Source: Gnetum montanum (Eukaryota; Streptophyta; Gnetopsida; Gnetales; Gnetaceae). From it: a stretch of DNA of 64,000 bases. Position 1 is the stretch's first letter, and every line of letters begins with the position of its first letter. The DNA is taken from positions 104,771 through 168,770 of the forward strand of contig MNCI01003778.1 of assembly GCA_015680685.1 (NCBI GenBank), given 5' to 3'. Below the pieces are notes generated by a model, which was not told the origin of the DNA, did no database searches, and saw nothing but the letters and a program-made list of their open reading frames with translations. The translations under genes and the position numbers were made by a program. Positions 1 to 11,852 of the stretch are shown here, piece after piece.

Positions 1-276
1 GTAGTAGGAGTCCTAGAGTGAACGACTCTTTATTCGAGCAACATTGTACTTGAACACAAGTTGTGTATGGCAATAAAGATGAACTTGATTGAATAAACCT
101 TGCAGTGCATGGATAGGATTTTATTTATTGTTATTTATTACTTTCCTAGAATGTGGTACGAGTACGACTTGATTACGAGCATCTAAGGATGTGTACGGCT
201 AGTCAAGGAAACGGCTGCTCGTCGCATGCGGTATGAGTACGACTTGATTACGAGCATTGTGACTACTTGGTAATCC
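1..276 (+). repeat. LTR fragment, Athila-like family, plus orientation
   Basis: The stretch holds the R/U5-like part of the LTR family also present at 14656-15552, 43828-44707 and (reverse complement) 46584-47416 and 59788-60559. Shared landmarks are TTTATTCGAGCA, a CAATAAAGATGAAC block, the GCAGTGCATGG block and CTTGGTAATCCTAG. A segment of about 26 bases (GTACGACTTGATTACGAGCAT) occurs twice, near 160-183 and 236-257, so this copy carries a local duplication. The fragment is cut by the window edge on the left and stops at CCTAGGATG on the right, where an LTR piece in the opposite orientation begins. Confidence 0.75.
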
Positions 277-414
277 TAGGATGTGAAATGAGGGGAGTGC
301 CCCCTCTTATTTATAGATATGGTGGCGGACCACGATATTGCGTACGCGATATTGCAGGGGATGCGATATCGGGTTGGCCGCGATATCGCGGCTTGTGCAA
401 TCTACGTCTCATCA
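277..414 (-). repeat. LTR fragment, U3 end, minus orientation
   Basis: This piece matches the 5' (U3) end of the A/B LTRs read on the minus strand: a CTCTTATTTATAGA block (TATA box on the minus strand) followed by several GATATC-centred palindromes (CGATATTG, GCGATATTGC, GCGATATC, CGCGATATCGCG) and ending ...CTCATCA at 414, the terminal bases of this LTR family. It lies head to head with the plus-oriented fragment before it. Confidence 0.65.
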
Positions 415-1036
415 CCAACATAGTTGGTATTACCTACCTCAAATACTATCATACCATTTCCACTGCAACTTGCACTGTACCTGCAATTGCAGGTTTAACT
501 CCTTTTCAAGTTATAACCTCCTGCACCTTGGGTAATTCCACTTGATGGAATTTTGGTTTATTTAATTAAGAAATTAAATCAAACACCCTACCTTTTCCCC
601 TCTTCTTTTGCTAAACCACCCAGCGTAGTTGTGGGGGACAAATGACATTTTCTTATCACACAAATCCCAGCATTGCTTTTTAAGATACCCAATGTATCTT
701 TTGAAAACTAACATTTTTCTTAGTTACACAACAAAATCCAACATAGTTTCCATAAAAGAAAAATAAACCAACATTCCTTAAATAGGCAAACCAAAAATTT
801 ACTATTTTTATCATTAACATATTTTTTGAAAAATACTAGTGTATCTTTGCAAAACTCAACATATTACAAATAACCATCTTTTTCATATTTAAATTTTCAC
901 AACAATTGCTAGACTTTTCAAAGCCTAGCTTAGTCTTATAAAGTCCAACTTAGCTTTTGCTGGCATAGCTTGGTTTTGTTGGTAGAAATTAATGTCTTTT
1001 CGTAGATAAACCATTCTACCTCTAGACCTTGCATAT
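415..1036. other. No gene; probable 5' leader of element C
   Basis: AT-rich sequence without a supported coding frame. It precedes the start of a gag relic and may be the untranslated leader of that element, but I find no clear primer-binding site or LTR end. Short recurring words such as CCAGCRTAGTTG and CAACATAG occur several times between 610 and 990. Confidence 0.35.
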
Positions 1037-3303
1037 ATGGCCTCTAGCCAAGATGCAGTTTGTGTCTATGACCCGAAAGACCCTGTGGTCATAATATGAA
1101 GATAATCATTTAGAAAAAGGGATAATAACCCTGATTTCATGGTCATTAGTGAGGAGTTCTACAACTTTTTCTATGCTAAGATACAAGCCAGACTCCTAAT
1201 AGCACGTTTAGAATCTTATGCTAAGCATCAATTCAAAATTATACACTAAGATGGGAAAGAATACATCCCATCTCCTTATGACAAAATCCCCCTCAACAAC
1301 TTTTATGCACAAATGCTCATACAACTCATAAAGGTTGATGAGTTTAGTGAGGAAATTAGGTCAGAAGGTCACAAAGAAGAGCATGATGAGTTTTAGGTGG
1401 AACTAGAGCCTGATAACTTTATTAGGAGCCTTTTCCAATAGTCAGCTCCTCAAACTACTACTCCTAATTCAACCTTCCTTGTCTCATTTGTGGGACAAGT
1501 TCCTCAATCTTCTTTTTTCCCTACCTATCCTACTATGCTATACCCATCATCGCTACATACTAGGCACAACTTGAGTCTCAATCTCCCTCCTTGTTCTGAT
1601 AGATGCCCTTTGCCACACAACCTCACTTCGTTCACCCAACACCAGTGATGTCTACCTCACCGTCTCCCTTTGTCATCCCAGCAGGACCCTCATCGAGGTT
1701 TCAAGTAATCCAAGCATTTCAGACTCCCTTTGCTTCATATCACATGTCCCAACTCAAAACTCTTTCTTCTTGTTTAGCCCACATGCAATGGTGATTACTC
1801 AACCCCTTCCATCTATGTTAATACCAATCGCACAATCTCAAAGCTCTCAACTTTCTTATCAATCATCAACACAAATATTGTAGCCCACATGGATGCCCCA
1901 AGGCTTGGATCAAGCCTTTCAAATAATCCAATACCTTATCAAAGAGCTACAAAAACTCAAGGCTGGTACAACTTAGATGGTAAAGGTTCTAGACTTTTAC
2001 CAAGATGATCCTATAAGCCCTATCATGCCTCAAATAACCTTACTTGCAAGCATGCCTATGCCAAACTTCATCAAATACAATGGTAAAGGGGATATTAATG
2101 CACATACAGTGTCACCTTCTGGTTTAAGTTTCTCTTTTTGCAAGCTTGGCCTCATATGATATTGTTGATTTTTCCTATGTCCCTTAAGGGTAAGGCTCTA
2201 GATTGGTACTAAACCTTGCCTAGAGGTTTCATCTCTTCCCTTGAGGACCTAATAAACCAATTTGTTAACCACTTTAGATATAACTTGAAGTCAGATGTCA
2301 CATTGGATCAATCCACTTGAACGAGTTAAAAGGTTTATTCAGAGTTGGAATTCAATGCTTAACAAGATTCTAAAGCCTATCTTTGAAGTTCACCTCTTGG
2401 CCATCTACAAGGGAGTAGTAAATGACTTTATCAAGTTAAAGCTTTACTACTTAGAGCCCTGGTCACTAAGCCAAGCCTTCTCACAAACTAAGAACATCAA
2501 GGAGGTAGCTTAAGCAAGCAACGTACAAGCCTATGTGGCCTATAAAAACTAACACACAAGGATGGATGGCAATAAAACCATGTAAGAACATACAACCATG
2601 GCTACAGTTTTGGAGGAGTCAAAACAAACCAAAAGGTGGGGGATCACTGTGATGCAACACATCTCAAGATTCATTGCAACCATCCACTTCCTATGCTCCA
2701 AATCAACCAAGACCAAACTTTGGGTAGAAGGATAGGTCTAAGTACACAAGGTTTCCTATGAAGCCTTCTAAGCTTCTAGAATAGTTGCTTAAAGACAACT
2801 GTATACAAGATAAGAAACTATTTGAGGAGGCTTGTAAGAGGCATGATCATCTTTGTGACATAGTTCAAGACCCAACAATAGCTACCGAAGATGATTTGAA
2901 GCTACCAAAGTACTTTAGATTGGATAGGTACAATAATTATCATCAAATGGCTATTCATGACACCAATTTTTGCCTAGCATTAAAGTATGACCTCCAGAAG
3001 ATGATAGACCATGGAGAGCTAGTGTTGAATGAGCCAAACTCTTCAAGAGCCAAAAACTCTTACACTGTAGCATCATTCATAGAAACCAAATGGTCTAATC
3101 CTACTAGAAAACCATTTGTCATCAAAGTACCATGGCCACCTCAAAATGCAAAGCTTAGAGATCCATTCATTGTACGAATACCACCTCCTCTAGCTTTTAA
3201 GAAGCCTTTCATCATATGTGTCCCTCCTCTAGTGGCATCAACTTCACAACCTAGACCACAAGTTGCTAATCCTCTGAAGCCTAAGGAACCATTTATTATC
3301 TAG
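1037..3303 (+). pseudogene. gag: Ty3/gypsy (Tat-type) gag relic, element C
   Basis: Decayed gag polyprotein: the structural protein that would form the virus-like particle of the element. Conceptual translation from the ATG at 1037 is collinear with the better preserved gag of element D (33248-35675, minus). Shared pieces include an EEFYNFFYAKIQA-type N-terminal motif, a DFYQDDPISP motif near 1990, the core with WNSMLNKI and HLLAIYKGVVNDFIK near 2350-2440, and a C-terminal FRLDRYNNYHQ...HDTNFC segment near 2920-2975 that corresponds to the zinc-knuckle-like motif of D. Here the first knuckle cysteine is replaced. Frames change several times and there are numerous TAG/TGA stops, so no functional protein is possible. 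The proline-rich C-terminus repeats PFI(I/V) motifs. The family assignment is firm; exact ends are approximate. Confidence 0.85.
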
Positions 3304-4600
3304 GTTCCTCCACCTTTGATAAGCAAAACTATAATAATCCATGATCAAAGTCCATCTATAGTGGCCAAAAACTTGACAATAAGCAAGGAACAATCATCAG
3401 AATGATGATGAAAATAACTTGTTGTCAAACCAACAATGAAGCCCACTAAAAGTGGCCACCAACAAAAGGCTTCAAAATAAACTAATACACTGAGACCTAC
3501 AACAAGATCAACTATACCCATGGACAAGGGGCCCAAGGCACATGCATTGAAACCTATGCCACAAACTCTAAGAAGGATGGAAGAGGTTAGAACCATTAAG
3601 GATGAAACATCACATGCCAAGGGAAAGAATTTCCTTACAACAATGGAGCAAGCCAAACAATCAGTAAAGCAAAAGAACACATCATCGAACTTGTTTGACT
3701 TGGTCATGACCTCTCTTGCACATAGGGGTGCACTAGCTCAAGTGTTAACCTCTATCTTTGTGAGTAGAGACATGTATACCAACAAAGAATCAATCCACTT
3801 TGTCATTAAGGAAGATTCACTTAGGGGAAATGGGCATCAACCAATGCTCAACTTTAGTGATAGTGATGTGAAGATTGATTCTAAAAATGGAGAAGTGTGA
3901 TCTGTCCCTCTTCCCATCACTATACATGTTGGTAGGGACAAGGTTCATCATATCCATGTAGATGATGGGGGTGGTAACTAATGTGGTATCATTTTCCATT
4001 GTTGACAAGCTAGACTTAACTAAGAACATCCAAGCAACCACAACCTCAACACTTAAGTTACTTAATGGATCAGGAGTAGCGGTGCAAGGTTCCATCTCCT
4101 TGGATTTTGTATCTAGTAAGCAATTCCCTACAACCACCAACTTCCTATTAGTTGAAGAGATACTTGACTTCAATTTGATCTTAGGAAGACCATGGTTAGC
4201 TAAGCTTCATGCAATCTCATCTCCTATACATCAAGAGATTCACTTGCCCTACAAGGGAATTGACTAAGGTTTAGAGGTGGAGTTTCAAGAGGAAACTCCA
4301 GATACTCAAACTAAGGCCACCAACAATAATGATAATAACGATACTAGCAATATCAACTCTAAGACATGGGATGATCAACGAAAATGCCCACAACTTGCCA
4401 TGTTGAACAAGAGAGTTGGTGAGCACAAGATCATGCCAATGAGACTCATTGGTCTATTGAAGATCAAACAACAAGTCTGCAATAAATGTCTTATTACTTC
4501 TTTGGTTAATGGTTGGTTGTTTACCTTTTTGATGTTATCTCATGTTTCAATATTGGCTCTAGCCTTATATGCTTTTTCGAGAGCATCCCATGCCTACTAG
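3304..4600 (+). pseudogene. Gag-protease linker and retroviral-type protease relic, element C
   Basis: Continues the gag frame of C. The segment encoded at 3570-3900 matches the linker of D (KQKNT...LFDLVMTS, then LTSI and an IHFVI motif). The aspartic protease relic lies at about 3940-4267: a VDDG-type active-site motif near 3958, broken by a stop, then a hydrophobic strand and FNLILGRPWLAKLHA at 4165-4210, typical of the protease C-terminus in Tat elements. A polar Asn-rich tail follows to about 4360, as in D. No RT, RNase H or integrase follows, so this copy has lost them or never had them. Inactive. Confidence 0.75.
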
Positions 4601-6344
4601 ACAAGTATGAACCATTGGCTTGCTAAGGTCTAAAACTAGTGAACATAATGACCTCTTCTTTTTGCCTCCATACCTACATTGTGGCCAGTTTACCCAATAG
4701 CATTGTTTACAAATCTTACTTACATGCCTATACCTTGTTTTACCACTTTTACTATATAGCCTTTTTGTATTTACTACTTATGCTCATATAAAAATATAAA
4801 TCATAGAGGAATATAGAAATATGTCAAAAACAATTAAAAGTTTGTAGCCAAATGTCCATAGCCATAGCCACAATTATATAGTGTAATAAAAAATAGACAA
4901 TACATAATCTTTAAATTTATGAGTATGGCGACTAACTACCAACCATGATACTTAAGACTGCCAGCCTAACACAATGTTAACATTAAAAGCTTTAATCAAG
5001 TTAGGAGAGAGGAGGAATGCTATCAAGCTGATCACTACCATCACTTGGGACTCGTGAACAATAAAAGCACTTAATAATTAGTAACAAGGGTAGCCATAAA
5101 TGTAATCATTAAAACATAAAATAAATATAGACTAATAAAACATCCCAAAAGGAGGCTATGGCTCATGAATGAGTGTTAGGAGAGGTAATACATTAATGAA
5201 AATTTGATTAAGGGAAACTTCCATCACTCAATCACATCAAGGATATTAATTTTAATATTAACAATGAATCAAGAATAATTTTTAGCCTTAAATAATTAGT
5301 TGAATCATTTTGAATAGTAAGAGGTTAGTTAAAATTACTAATGACCTATGGTATATATGGGCATCATGACCATTTGTTTCATCAAAGAGTAGCAAAGGTG
5401 TAGGATTAGCACAACGTATTGTCAAATAAAGTTGTGATGAAGCATGATAGAAGGTGTTGGGCAATCAATGTAGTATTCTTTAGAATAAATAAAATAGAAG
5501 ATGAGGATTGAGGGCTTAGAAGGTGCAGAAGGGGGGTGGGGGGCGTGGTGCGGAGGGATGAATAAGTTTCCTAGAACAAAATTAAATAACCACAAAAACC
5601 ACACTCAAAACTTACATAGTTTCCCAACTTGGGTACTATACACTTGGAGGGTAGATTCGTTGCACACCTTTGAACTTTGTTTCTCAATAAGTGCTTTGAA
5701 GGGCATCACACCCTATACAAGCTCTAAATTTCTGTGAAACCACTCAACCCCACAAGGTCTCAACAAGCTTAGAATGTGGTTTCAAAAATCCCACAACTTT
5801 TATAATTTGAGGTTCACTCCAGAGTATTTTGATGTTGCACAAACACTCAATCCCATAGGATCTCGACAAGCTTAGTGACAATGCCTTCTCACAAGAAGCA
5901 CATTAACCCCAGTAGGGTTATAAGAGACAGAAACAAAATCACAAGAAAAGAATTTAACTTAAATTACAGGCCCTTGTACTTTGAAGCAAACCTTAACAAA
6001 CAATCAAGCAAATGATTTGACAATTGAAATACACAAGTACAATATACAATGATTGATTTGATAGAAGCAATGTTTGCTCAGTACTTGAACAATACCCAAA
6101 AGAATGAAGTCTTTTTATAGCCTTGGAGTTTCTGAAAGCACCTTGGCATTCGTGCAATGACTATTTAACAGCTAGTGTAGATGTCTCCTTCAAGATTAGG
6201 ATATCTCTTTAACATCCGAAACAAATATGATGTACTTTGATATAGCAGTAATTCAGCATGAACAGAACATTGATTTTTGCTGGGTTTACGTCAGTTGTAT
6301 TAAAGCTACTCTTGCGCGGAGGTTAAGCGGACTAGAAAAGAACG
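4601..6344. other. No gene seen; local tandem duplication at 5738-5880
   Basis: AT-rich sequence without recognisable coding potential. A segment with the words CACTCAACCCCACAAGG and CAACAAGCTTAG (5743-5775) is repeated about 100 bases later (CACTCAATCCCATAGGATCTC, 5845-5876) and a shorter third echo follows near 5905. A G-rich tract lies at 5529-5545. Nothing else is supported. Confidence 0.4.
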
Positions 6345-6800
6345 TTGATTTTACTGTTTTGTCGGGTGTTTGGTGTTCTTGATGTTCAAAGAGTTGCTAG
6401 AAACTTCCACATATCAGTGCATGGGTTGAATAGACATGCTGCTCAGCAGATATTTGAGGGTGCAAAGCATGTTAATGTTAGGCGTATAATTCATGACTTA
6501 TCATTTGGATCTAAGTATCCGCGTATACACAACCCTTTGGACGGAACTGTATGAATACTTTGTGATACAAGTGGGACCTTCAAATCCTACACCAAGATTG
6601 TTCCTACTGAATATAAATATTTAAACAAAGTAGTGCTTCCAAAAAATCAGTTTTCTGTCCCAAAATATTTTGTGCCATCCAAGGAGTTTGACAGACAATG
6701 GCCCGCGGTTTACTTCTTTCGTCCATACATTGTAAAAAGTTTAAATAACTTGTGGCCAGATTGTATGAAAATAATTTTCAAATCTAAAGCACAGTAAGTG
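6345..6800 (+). pseudogene. Erv41/ERGIC-like ER vesicle transporter, truncated pseudogene
   Basis: The translation contains CRVFGVLDVQRVARNFHISV, then HGLN, HVNVRRIIHDLSFG, KYP..HNPLDGTV and, after a stop at 6552, DTSGTFK, KIVPTEYKYL, VLPKNQFSV, YFVP and FDRQWPAVYF. This is the lumenal domain of the COPII-coated ER vesicle protein family (Erv41/Erv46, ERGIC2/3), membrane proteins that cycle between ER and Golgi as cargo receptors. Plant members follow WPAVYF with a short segment and a second membrane span; here the match ends at about 6715 and the rest is unrelated, ending at TAA near 6794. The N-terminal part with the first membrane span is also missing. About 350 bases of coding match run without an intron, which suggests a retrocopy, but a single captured exon is possible. 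It lies between the gag-protease relic and the hairpin repeats of element C. Confidence 0.8.
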
Positions 6801-7246
6801 CCGAAATCCCAGAAGCAACAACTCTTCAAACTCGAAAGTAAGCTAAGGTTATACCGGTTTCTAGTGGGAATTTATACCGTTTATGGCATGTGAGGGTTCA
6901 CTAAGATATGTGAGGGTCCGCGTGCTGCCGTTGCTCCACCACTGTGCCCTGAGCTTGCCTTCACATCGCTCTAGGCTTGCCCTCATGCCGGCCTGCGCTC
7001 CCCCTGTGCCTTGCCTCTGCCGTGAGGCAGCAACTATATATATATATATATGAAATATAAATAAAAAATATTTTTTTAAAAAAATTAATACATAAAATAT
7101 TAAATCTAATGTTATTTTACCTTGCACAACCTAGTTTGACAGTTTCAACTCAATTTTACTTTATTATAACTTTAATTTACCTTATCTTACTAAGTTTTGC
7201 CTTGCCTTTGCCTTATAGTGATCCTGCCCAATGGAATAGGCCCCTA

Positions 7247-7401
7247 CCATGGCCCGCCAAAGCTTAAAATTGGCAACATTGTGGCTCGCCAGGGCCTAAG
7301 ACTAGTAGTGTCATGGTCCACCAAGGCCTAAATCTAGCAGCGTCATGGCCCGCTAAGGCCTAATATTAGCAAAACATGACCTTGATTGACCATATTGGGT
7401 C
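7247..7401 (+). repeat. Hairpin-repeat array, element C
   Basis: Five consecutive units each hold a 4-nt arm, 6-nt loop and 4-nt arm. Examples: GGCT-CGCCAG-GGCC (7283-7296), GGTC-CACCAA-GGCC (7315-7328), GGCC-CGCTAA-GGCC (7347-7360), GACC-ATATTG-GGTC (7388-7401); the first unit at 7251-7264 is weaker. Units 2-4 are spaced 32 bases and continue with CCTAA..CTAG. The reverse complement of the units at 31494-31650 in element D (GGCC-CGCAAT-GGCC-TAAAACTAGC) is the same repeat, so C and D share it. Confidence 0.7.
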
Positions 7402-10400
7402 ATATGTCACCTACCTTTCTTCATTTGGCCTTGTCCCCATTATGTTTAAGTCTTACTTGACCTTCTTTCACATTATTGTTTATCGTTGACACATCATTTG
7501 ATACCATTTGACATCACTAAAGCCTTATTTGACCTTGTTTAATTCCATTTTATGTGGTTTTGACCTTTGTTTGGCCTTCATTTGACTCTATTTGACACCA
7601 TTTTGGGCTTTGTTTTAACCTGCTTGCTCTAACATACCCCTTATGACCTTCGTTGACCACGTTTAAACATTGTATAACCTTTGATTTATTATGTTTTGAC
7701 TCACTTATGCATTATTACTAAAGTATTTTACATGATTTTATCACATAGGTCCCACTTGATGTGCTTATGTTGTCATGCATGAATGAGCTAGGAGGATAAG
7801 GAAGCAAATTTGACTAGTCTTAAAGCCTAAATAAACCCCTCTTGTGATGTTGTTAGATCAAGTTGACCTTACATACCCAAACCTTAAACCTTAAAAATAT
7901 TCTATCATACAGCCTCAATGTCTTAAAGTAGCCTGATGATCATTGACCTCGAAGCCAAAGACATCATGGGGCATCCCTTAGTTGAAATTCCCATCTAAAT
8001 CACAATGGTGAGAAGAAAACGCATAGGACCAAGTTCCTTATCATAACTTAAGCCTGCTCATGACCTCATCAATCCCTTGCAATGCAATATTAAAGCCATT
8101 ACATAGCATTGATTACATCTAACACTCACATGTTTGGTAGTAGCGTTGTTTATCATTGTTAACAGTTTACAATGAATGACCAATGTTGATGACTTTGATC
8201 GTCTATAACAAGCAAGCCTGCATGCTCTCTCTCTCTCTCTCTCTCTCTGTTTGGCACAACAAATGAACTACGGAACTTTGTAAATTTAATGCCCATTGCA
8301 CATATCCCTCTATGCTACGATAATGGTGACCCATTGTGACTTGGTCTACTAGTTGTCTAGTGTGGCCCTATGCATTTTCTTGTAGTAATATGTTTTCTTG
8401 TCTTCTTGGAGTTGTGCTTGCAGGATGAAGTTTGAGATATCATTGCGTAGGTGCAACTTGTTGTGGTAGCAAGTTACCATGTGACCTTGATGCATAAGAT
8501 TTGATTAGTTTATCTTGTTGTACCAAGAGTGCTTGCTTCACATCATTGTTGTTACCACTCTTTTTGCCTAGACTCATAGCCTGATTATGCTATTCCTTGC
8601 CCTAAGTAATAATGATGACCAATGTTTAACACTCATGTATTATGGCCATGTAACATCTCCGTCATCATGCTCCACATTCAAGTCCATTGGATGTAACACA
8701 TCTCATTCAATGTGAGAACCAAATCAAATCTAGCCTTGACAATGAAACCCAATGAAGGTTTCATCCCCTTCCACCCCAACCACCCACCCCCACCCCCCTC
8801 CCACCCCCCCCAAAATAAGGGAAAAATGACAAAGCAAATTTCCAAGAAGTCGAAAGACTAATGAAGACCAAAAGACAAACCAATGGCTCCAAATAAGCAA
8901 GGAGAGGAGCCTAACAGCCGAAGAAACCTTGGGGTAAGGTGTTGGTTCCTCAAAAACATTACTGAGTGACCAACACTTCAAAGCATGAAGCACAAAGCTT
9001 TATTGATTGTTTAATATATTAGTACCATAACTGTAGCCATGATATCAATATTTGGAACTCATTGTTAACCCTATGACCATTTCCTTGTGACTAAATATAG
9101 CCTTTAACCTCTATCACCTCATCATAACTTTATCTCGTCATCACAAGCATTCTTTGGCATGGTTCAATACAAAAAAATCAAGCATGGAGAAGAAACATTG
9201 GTGATAGACCTACAGTGGTGTTTTATATTCTTTGTTGATGTTTCTTGGGCCAATCCTCCAAACATCAACAAAGAGGAGCCAATGAAACACTATCAAGAAA
9301 TCTCATGTTGCAATTTGCAAACCTCACCATTAAACCCAAGGCTATAATTTTATTGTAAAATGTGAAGATTTTAATGCATGAGAGGCAGTTTCACATACTT
9401 TAACTTTTGGGGCTGAAAAATGCCTCATAGGTTATCATAGCCTCACTTCCCAAGTGAAAAAAGGCATACCATGTCTATATTTGGGCTTGGAAAGGTTAAA
9501 AATGCCTTTTTAGACTACCAACATTGGAATTTTCATAGGTTTTTTTGGGCTTATAGCCTTGAGTACGTTGGAACCACCTATCCCTAGTGTTGGTGGTGTT
9601 GGGTTTTCATTTTTGCAGCAATGGGCAACGTAGTTACCATAATCACCAATGGTGTTCCAAAAGGCCAAGTAGGAGTTGTTGGGTTTCCATTTTCTTCATG
9701 AAGCCAATGTTGGAATGGTTGAGGTTTTCACTTTCCCAGCCATGGCCAACATAGTCACCATGATTCTTAGTAGTTTTTCACATGGCTATCATAATCATCA
9801 CATTTCCTAGCAAATTCCAACAATTCTAGTGTAGCTCTTCAAGGCCAGTGTAGTTGAGGTGAAGCCAGCATAGTCACAAAAGTCCATTTACTATTTTTAG
9901 TATTTGGTGTGGTTTTGATGGCCCTTGGGTATCAAAAACTTGACATAAATGGTCAACTATGCTGGGAATTATGGCTTGCAACACTTGCAGATGATTTCAA
10001 TCTGTTAGCAATCATGGCAAAAAAATTTCTAGCAACAAATTAAACAATAGCAACCTATTTAAACTAGATTCCAACACATTGAAATGAATTTTTGGCTAAT
10101 TGGAAATTGATTAAGCATCAGAGACTCTTAGTGAATTACCCAACAATAAAAGATCAAGGATTTTCCCATCATTTTTACAACCAACGCAGCAGATCTAAGC
10201 CCAAGAACCAGTGAGGATTTTTAGAAGTTGGAGCTTGGAAACACTTGGATCGTGCAATCAACTACAAACCATAACCTACCGGTTTCATTAGACTTCAAGC
10301 ATCATTTAGGAAACTCCTTGTGCATCTAGGCACACCCTTGTACATCTTGAAACTTTGCTCTTGTAATATTTTTATTATTTTAATAGAAATCAGCAGTTCA

Positions 10401-10480
10401 TTTATTTGTGCAGGTTTATTCCAAGTTAAATTTTTGTACTTTTTCTTAGATTAGATTTGCATTTCTTGTTAAATTATTTA
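7402..10480. other. No gene seen; low-complexity and degenerate repeats
   Basis: From 7430 to 7690 the word TTTGACC/TTTGACA recurs roughly every 20-30 bases, perhaps a decayed continuation of the preceding array. A (CT)n microsatellite lies at 8224-8248 and a C-rich tract at 8775-8812. From about 9540 to 9970 words of the type CCARYATAGTYAC recur (near 9625, 9740, 9870), giving a loose repetitive texture. I find no supported coding region. Confidence 0.4.
8224..8248. repeat. (CT)n microsatellite
   Basis: Uninterrupted CT dinucleotide run of about 12 units. Confidence 0.95.
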
Positions 10481-10495
10481 CACTCATTTGCAATT

Positions 10496-10535
10496 TCTAA
10501 GTCCTTGAGTGATCGACAAGACTGTTCAAGGTGCT
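10496..10535 (+). repeat. Short match to the LTR of element D
   Basis: CTAAGTCC..GAGTGATCGACAAGACTGTTCAAGGTGC matches, with few differences, the U5-side sequence of D's LTR read in its own sense (minus strand of 20610-20645 and 36030-36065). It may mark a decayed Tat LTR, possibly the 3' LTR of element C, but the match is short and the borders cannot be set. Confidence 0.4.
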
Positions 10536-11041
10536 TTAGATCCTCTTCTTGGAGGCCCTTGGGATCCAAAGTTAGGCTATGTCACCTAGAATTTTTGATT
10601 TTCTAGCAACCAAATTTTTCATGTGTTACATACCATATCCTTCAAAGATTAAAAAAACTATTAGCCTAGATGACTTGGCCTAGACCATTAATGATAGTAG
10701 GACTATAGAGGAGAAAATAAGAGTACTACTACAAGATAGCCACAACCAACACTGACACATGAGGAGCTTCTACAAGAACCAAAAGAGTCACCACGATCGA
10801 GAATTACCTAAGGAAAATGCTTTAGGACATTTTTTTATATATATCTACATCACTATTTTTTGTAATGTGTGTAATTTTGTTATGAGTTAAGGAATATAAG
10901 CACTCAAATAAATTTGTAATGCGACAATTAAGATAGTAAGTTAGTCTAATTACTTACACAATTTTATAAATAATTTAATCCTAGTTTTGCTAACTTGATT
11001 ATGAGTTTCTAGTTAGTCATGGAAGTATGGAGTCTTGGTTT

Positions 11042-11852
11042 TGATGGGCTCCATTAACATTGCATAGCATCAATGCAAGATTTGCTTCATTAATGCCTTA
11101 ATGTTGATGCAAGCATAATAAATGCCTATATAAATGTACACATCCCCCATATTTATGATACAATATGATCATAACTCAGTAAAACTCTAGTAGTTTGTTT
11201 CCATAATAATTAGAATTTGTGATTGAGTGCCCATAGTATCAAATAAGTGGAATGTATGAAATTTCATTAAATTAAAATGTACCTGAATATATTTTCATGA
11301 TGGCAAAAAAATCAAGATCCATTTTCTTCATTATAACACTTGGCTTAACATTATAATTTCTTCAATTTTAATATTCGCTTAATTATTCTTTTACTTTTGA
11401 GTACATAGTTAATTACTTTATGTTCATCATATCTAATCATACTACATGAGTATTAGTAGCTCTAAGCATAAACATATTAACATTTGATAATCCCTAGAGC
11501 ACATCACTTGGTATTTCTAGCAGTGGGTACTAAGTAACCTATTAATGTTGGTGTATGTTCAAGATGTGTACAACAAGTTAGGAATGAATGTTTCATGCCT
11601 AGGCTAGATTAGATTTATTTTCTATACTTAGACAAAATAGTTTAAATTTTAGTTTTCAATCATATGCTTTAATCAAACTTAACCATACAAACTAAGCTTA
11701 CACTTGTATGATTGGGAAAACAACAAGTAGCAATCTAACACTTATCTATATAGACAAAAATACTAGTTCTAGTCCATGAAATTTGATCAGATCATGCATG
11801 AACATTTGTGATCTATATGGTTGGGTGTAGAGTTTACTCTATCACTCATTAA
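11042..11852 (+). mobile_element. Solo LTR, Athila-like family
   Basis: Starts TGATGGGCTCCATTAAC and ends in a TCACTCATT form of the family's terminal CTCATCA. Internal landmarks are in the same order as in the LTRs of element E: a TATAAATG TATA box near 11130, TTGAGTGCCCATAGTA near 11225, the AACCTATTAATG/GATGTGTAC block near 11535-11565, TTAACCATACAAACTAAGC near 11690 and ATGGTTGGGTGTAG near 11818. No primer-binding site follows and no internal sequence is attached, so this is a solo LTR left by LTR-LTR recombination or an old fragment. I could not identify a target-site duplication. Confidence 0.75.

Noticed and set aside
8730..8993. Minus-strand Gly/Val/Trp-rich peptide
   Set aside because: Translation of the C-rich low-complexity tract at 8775-8812, with no other support.
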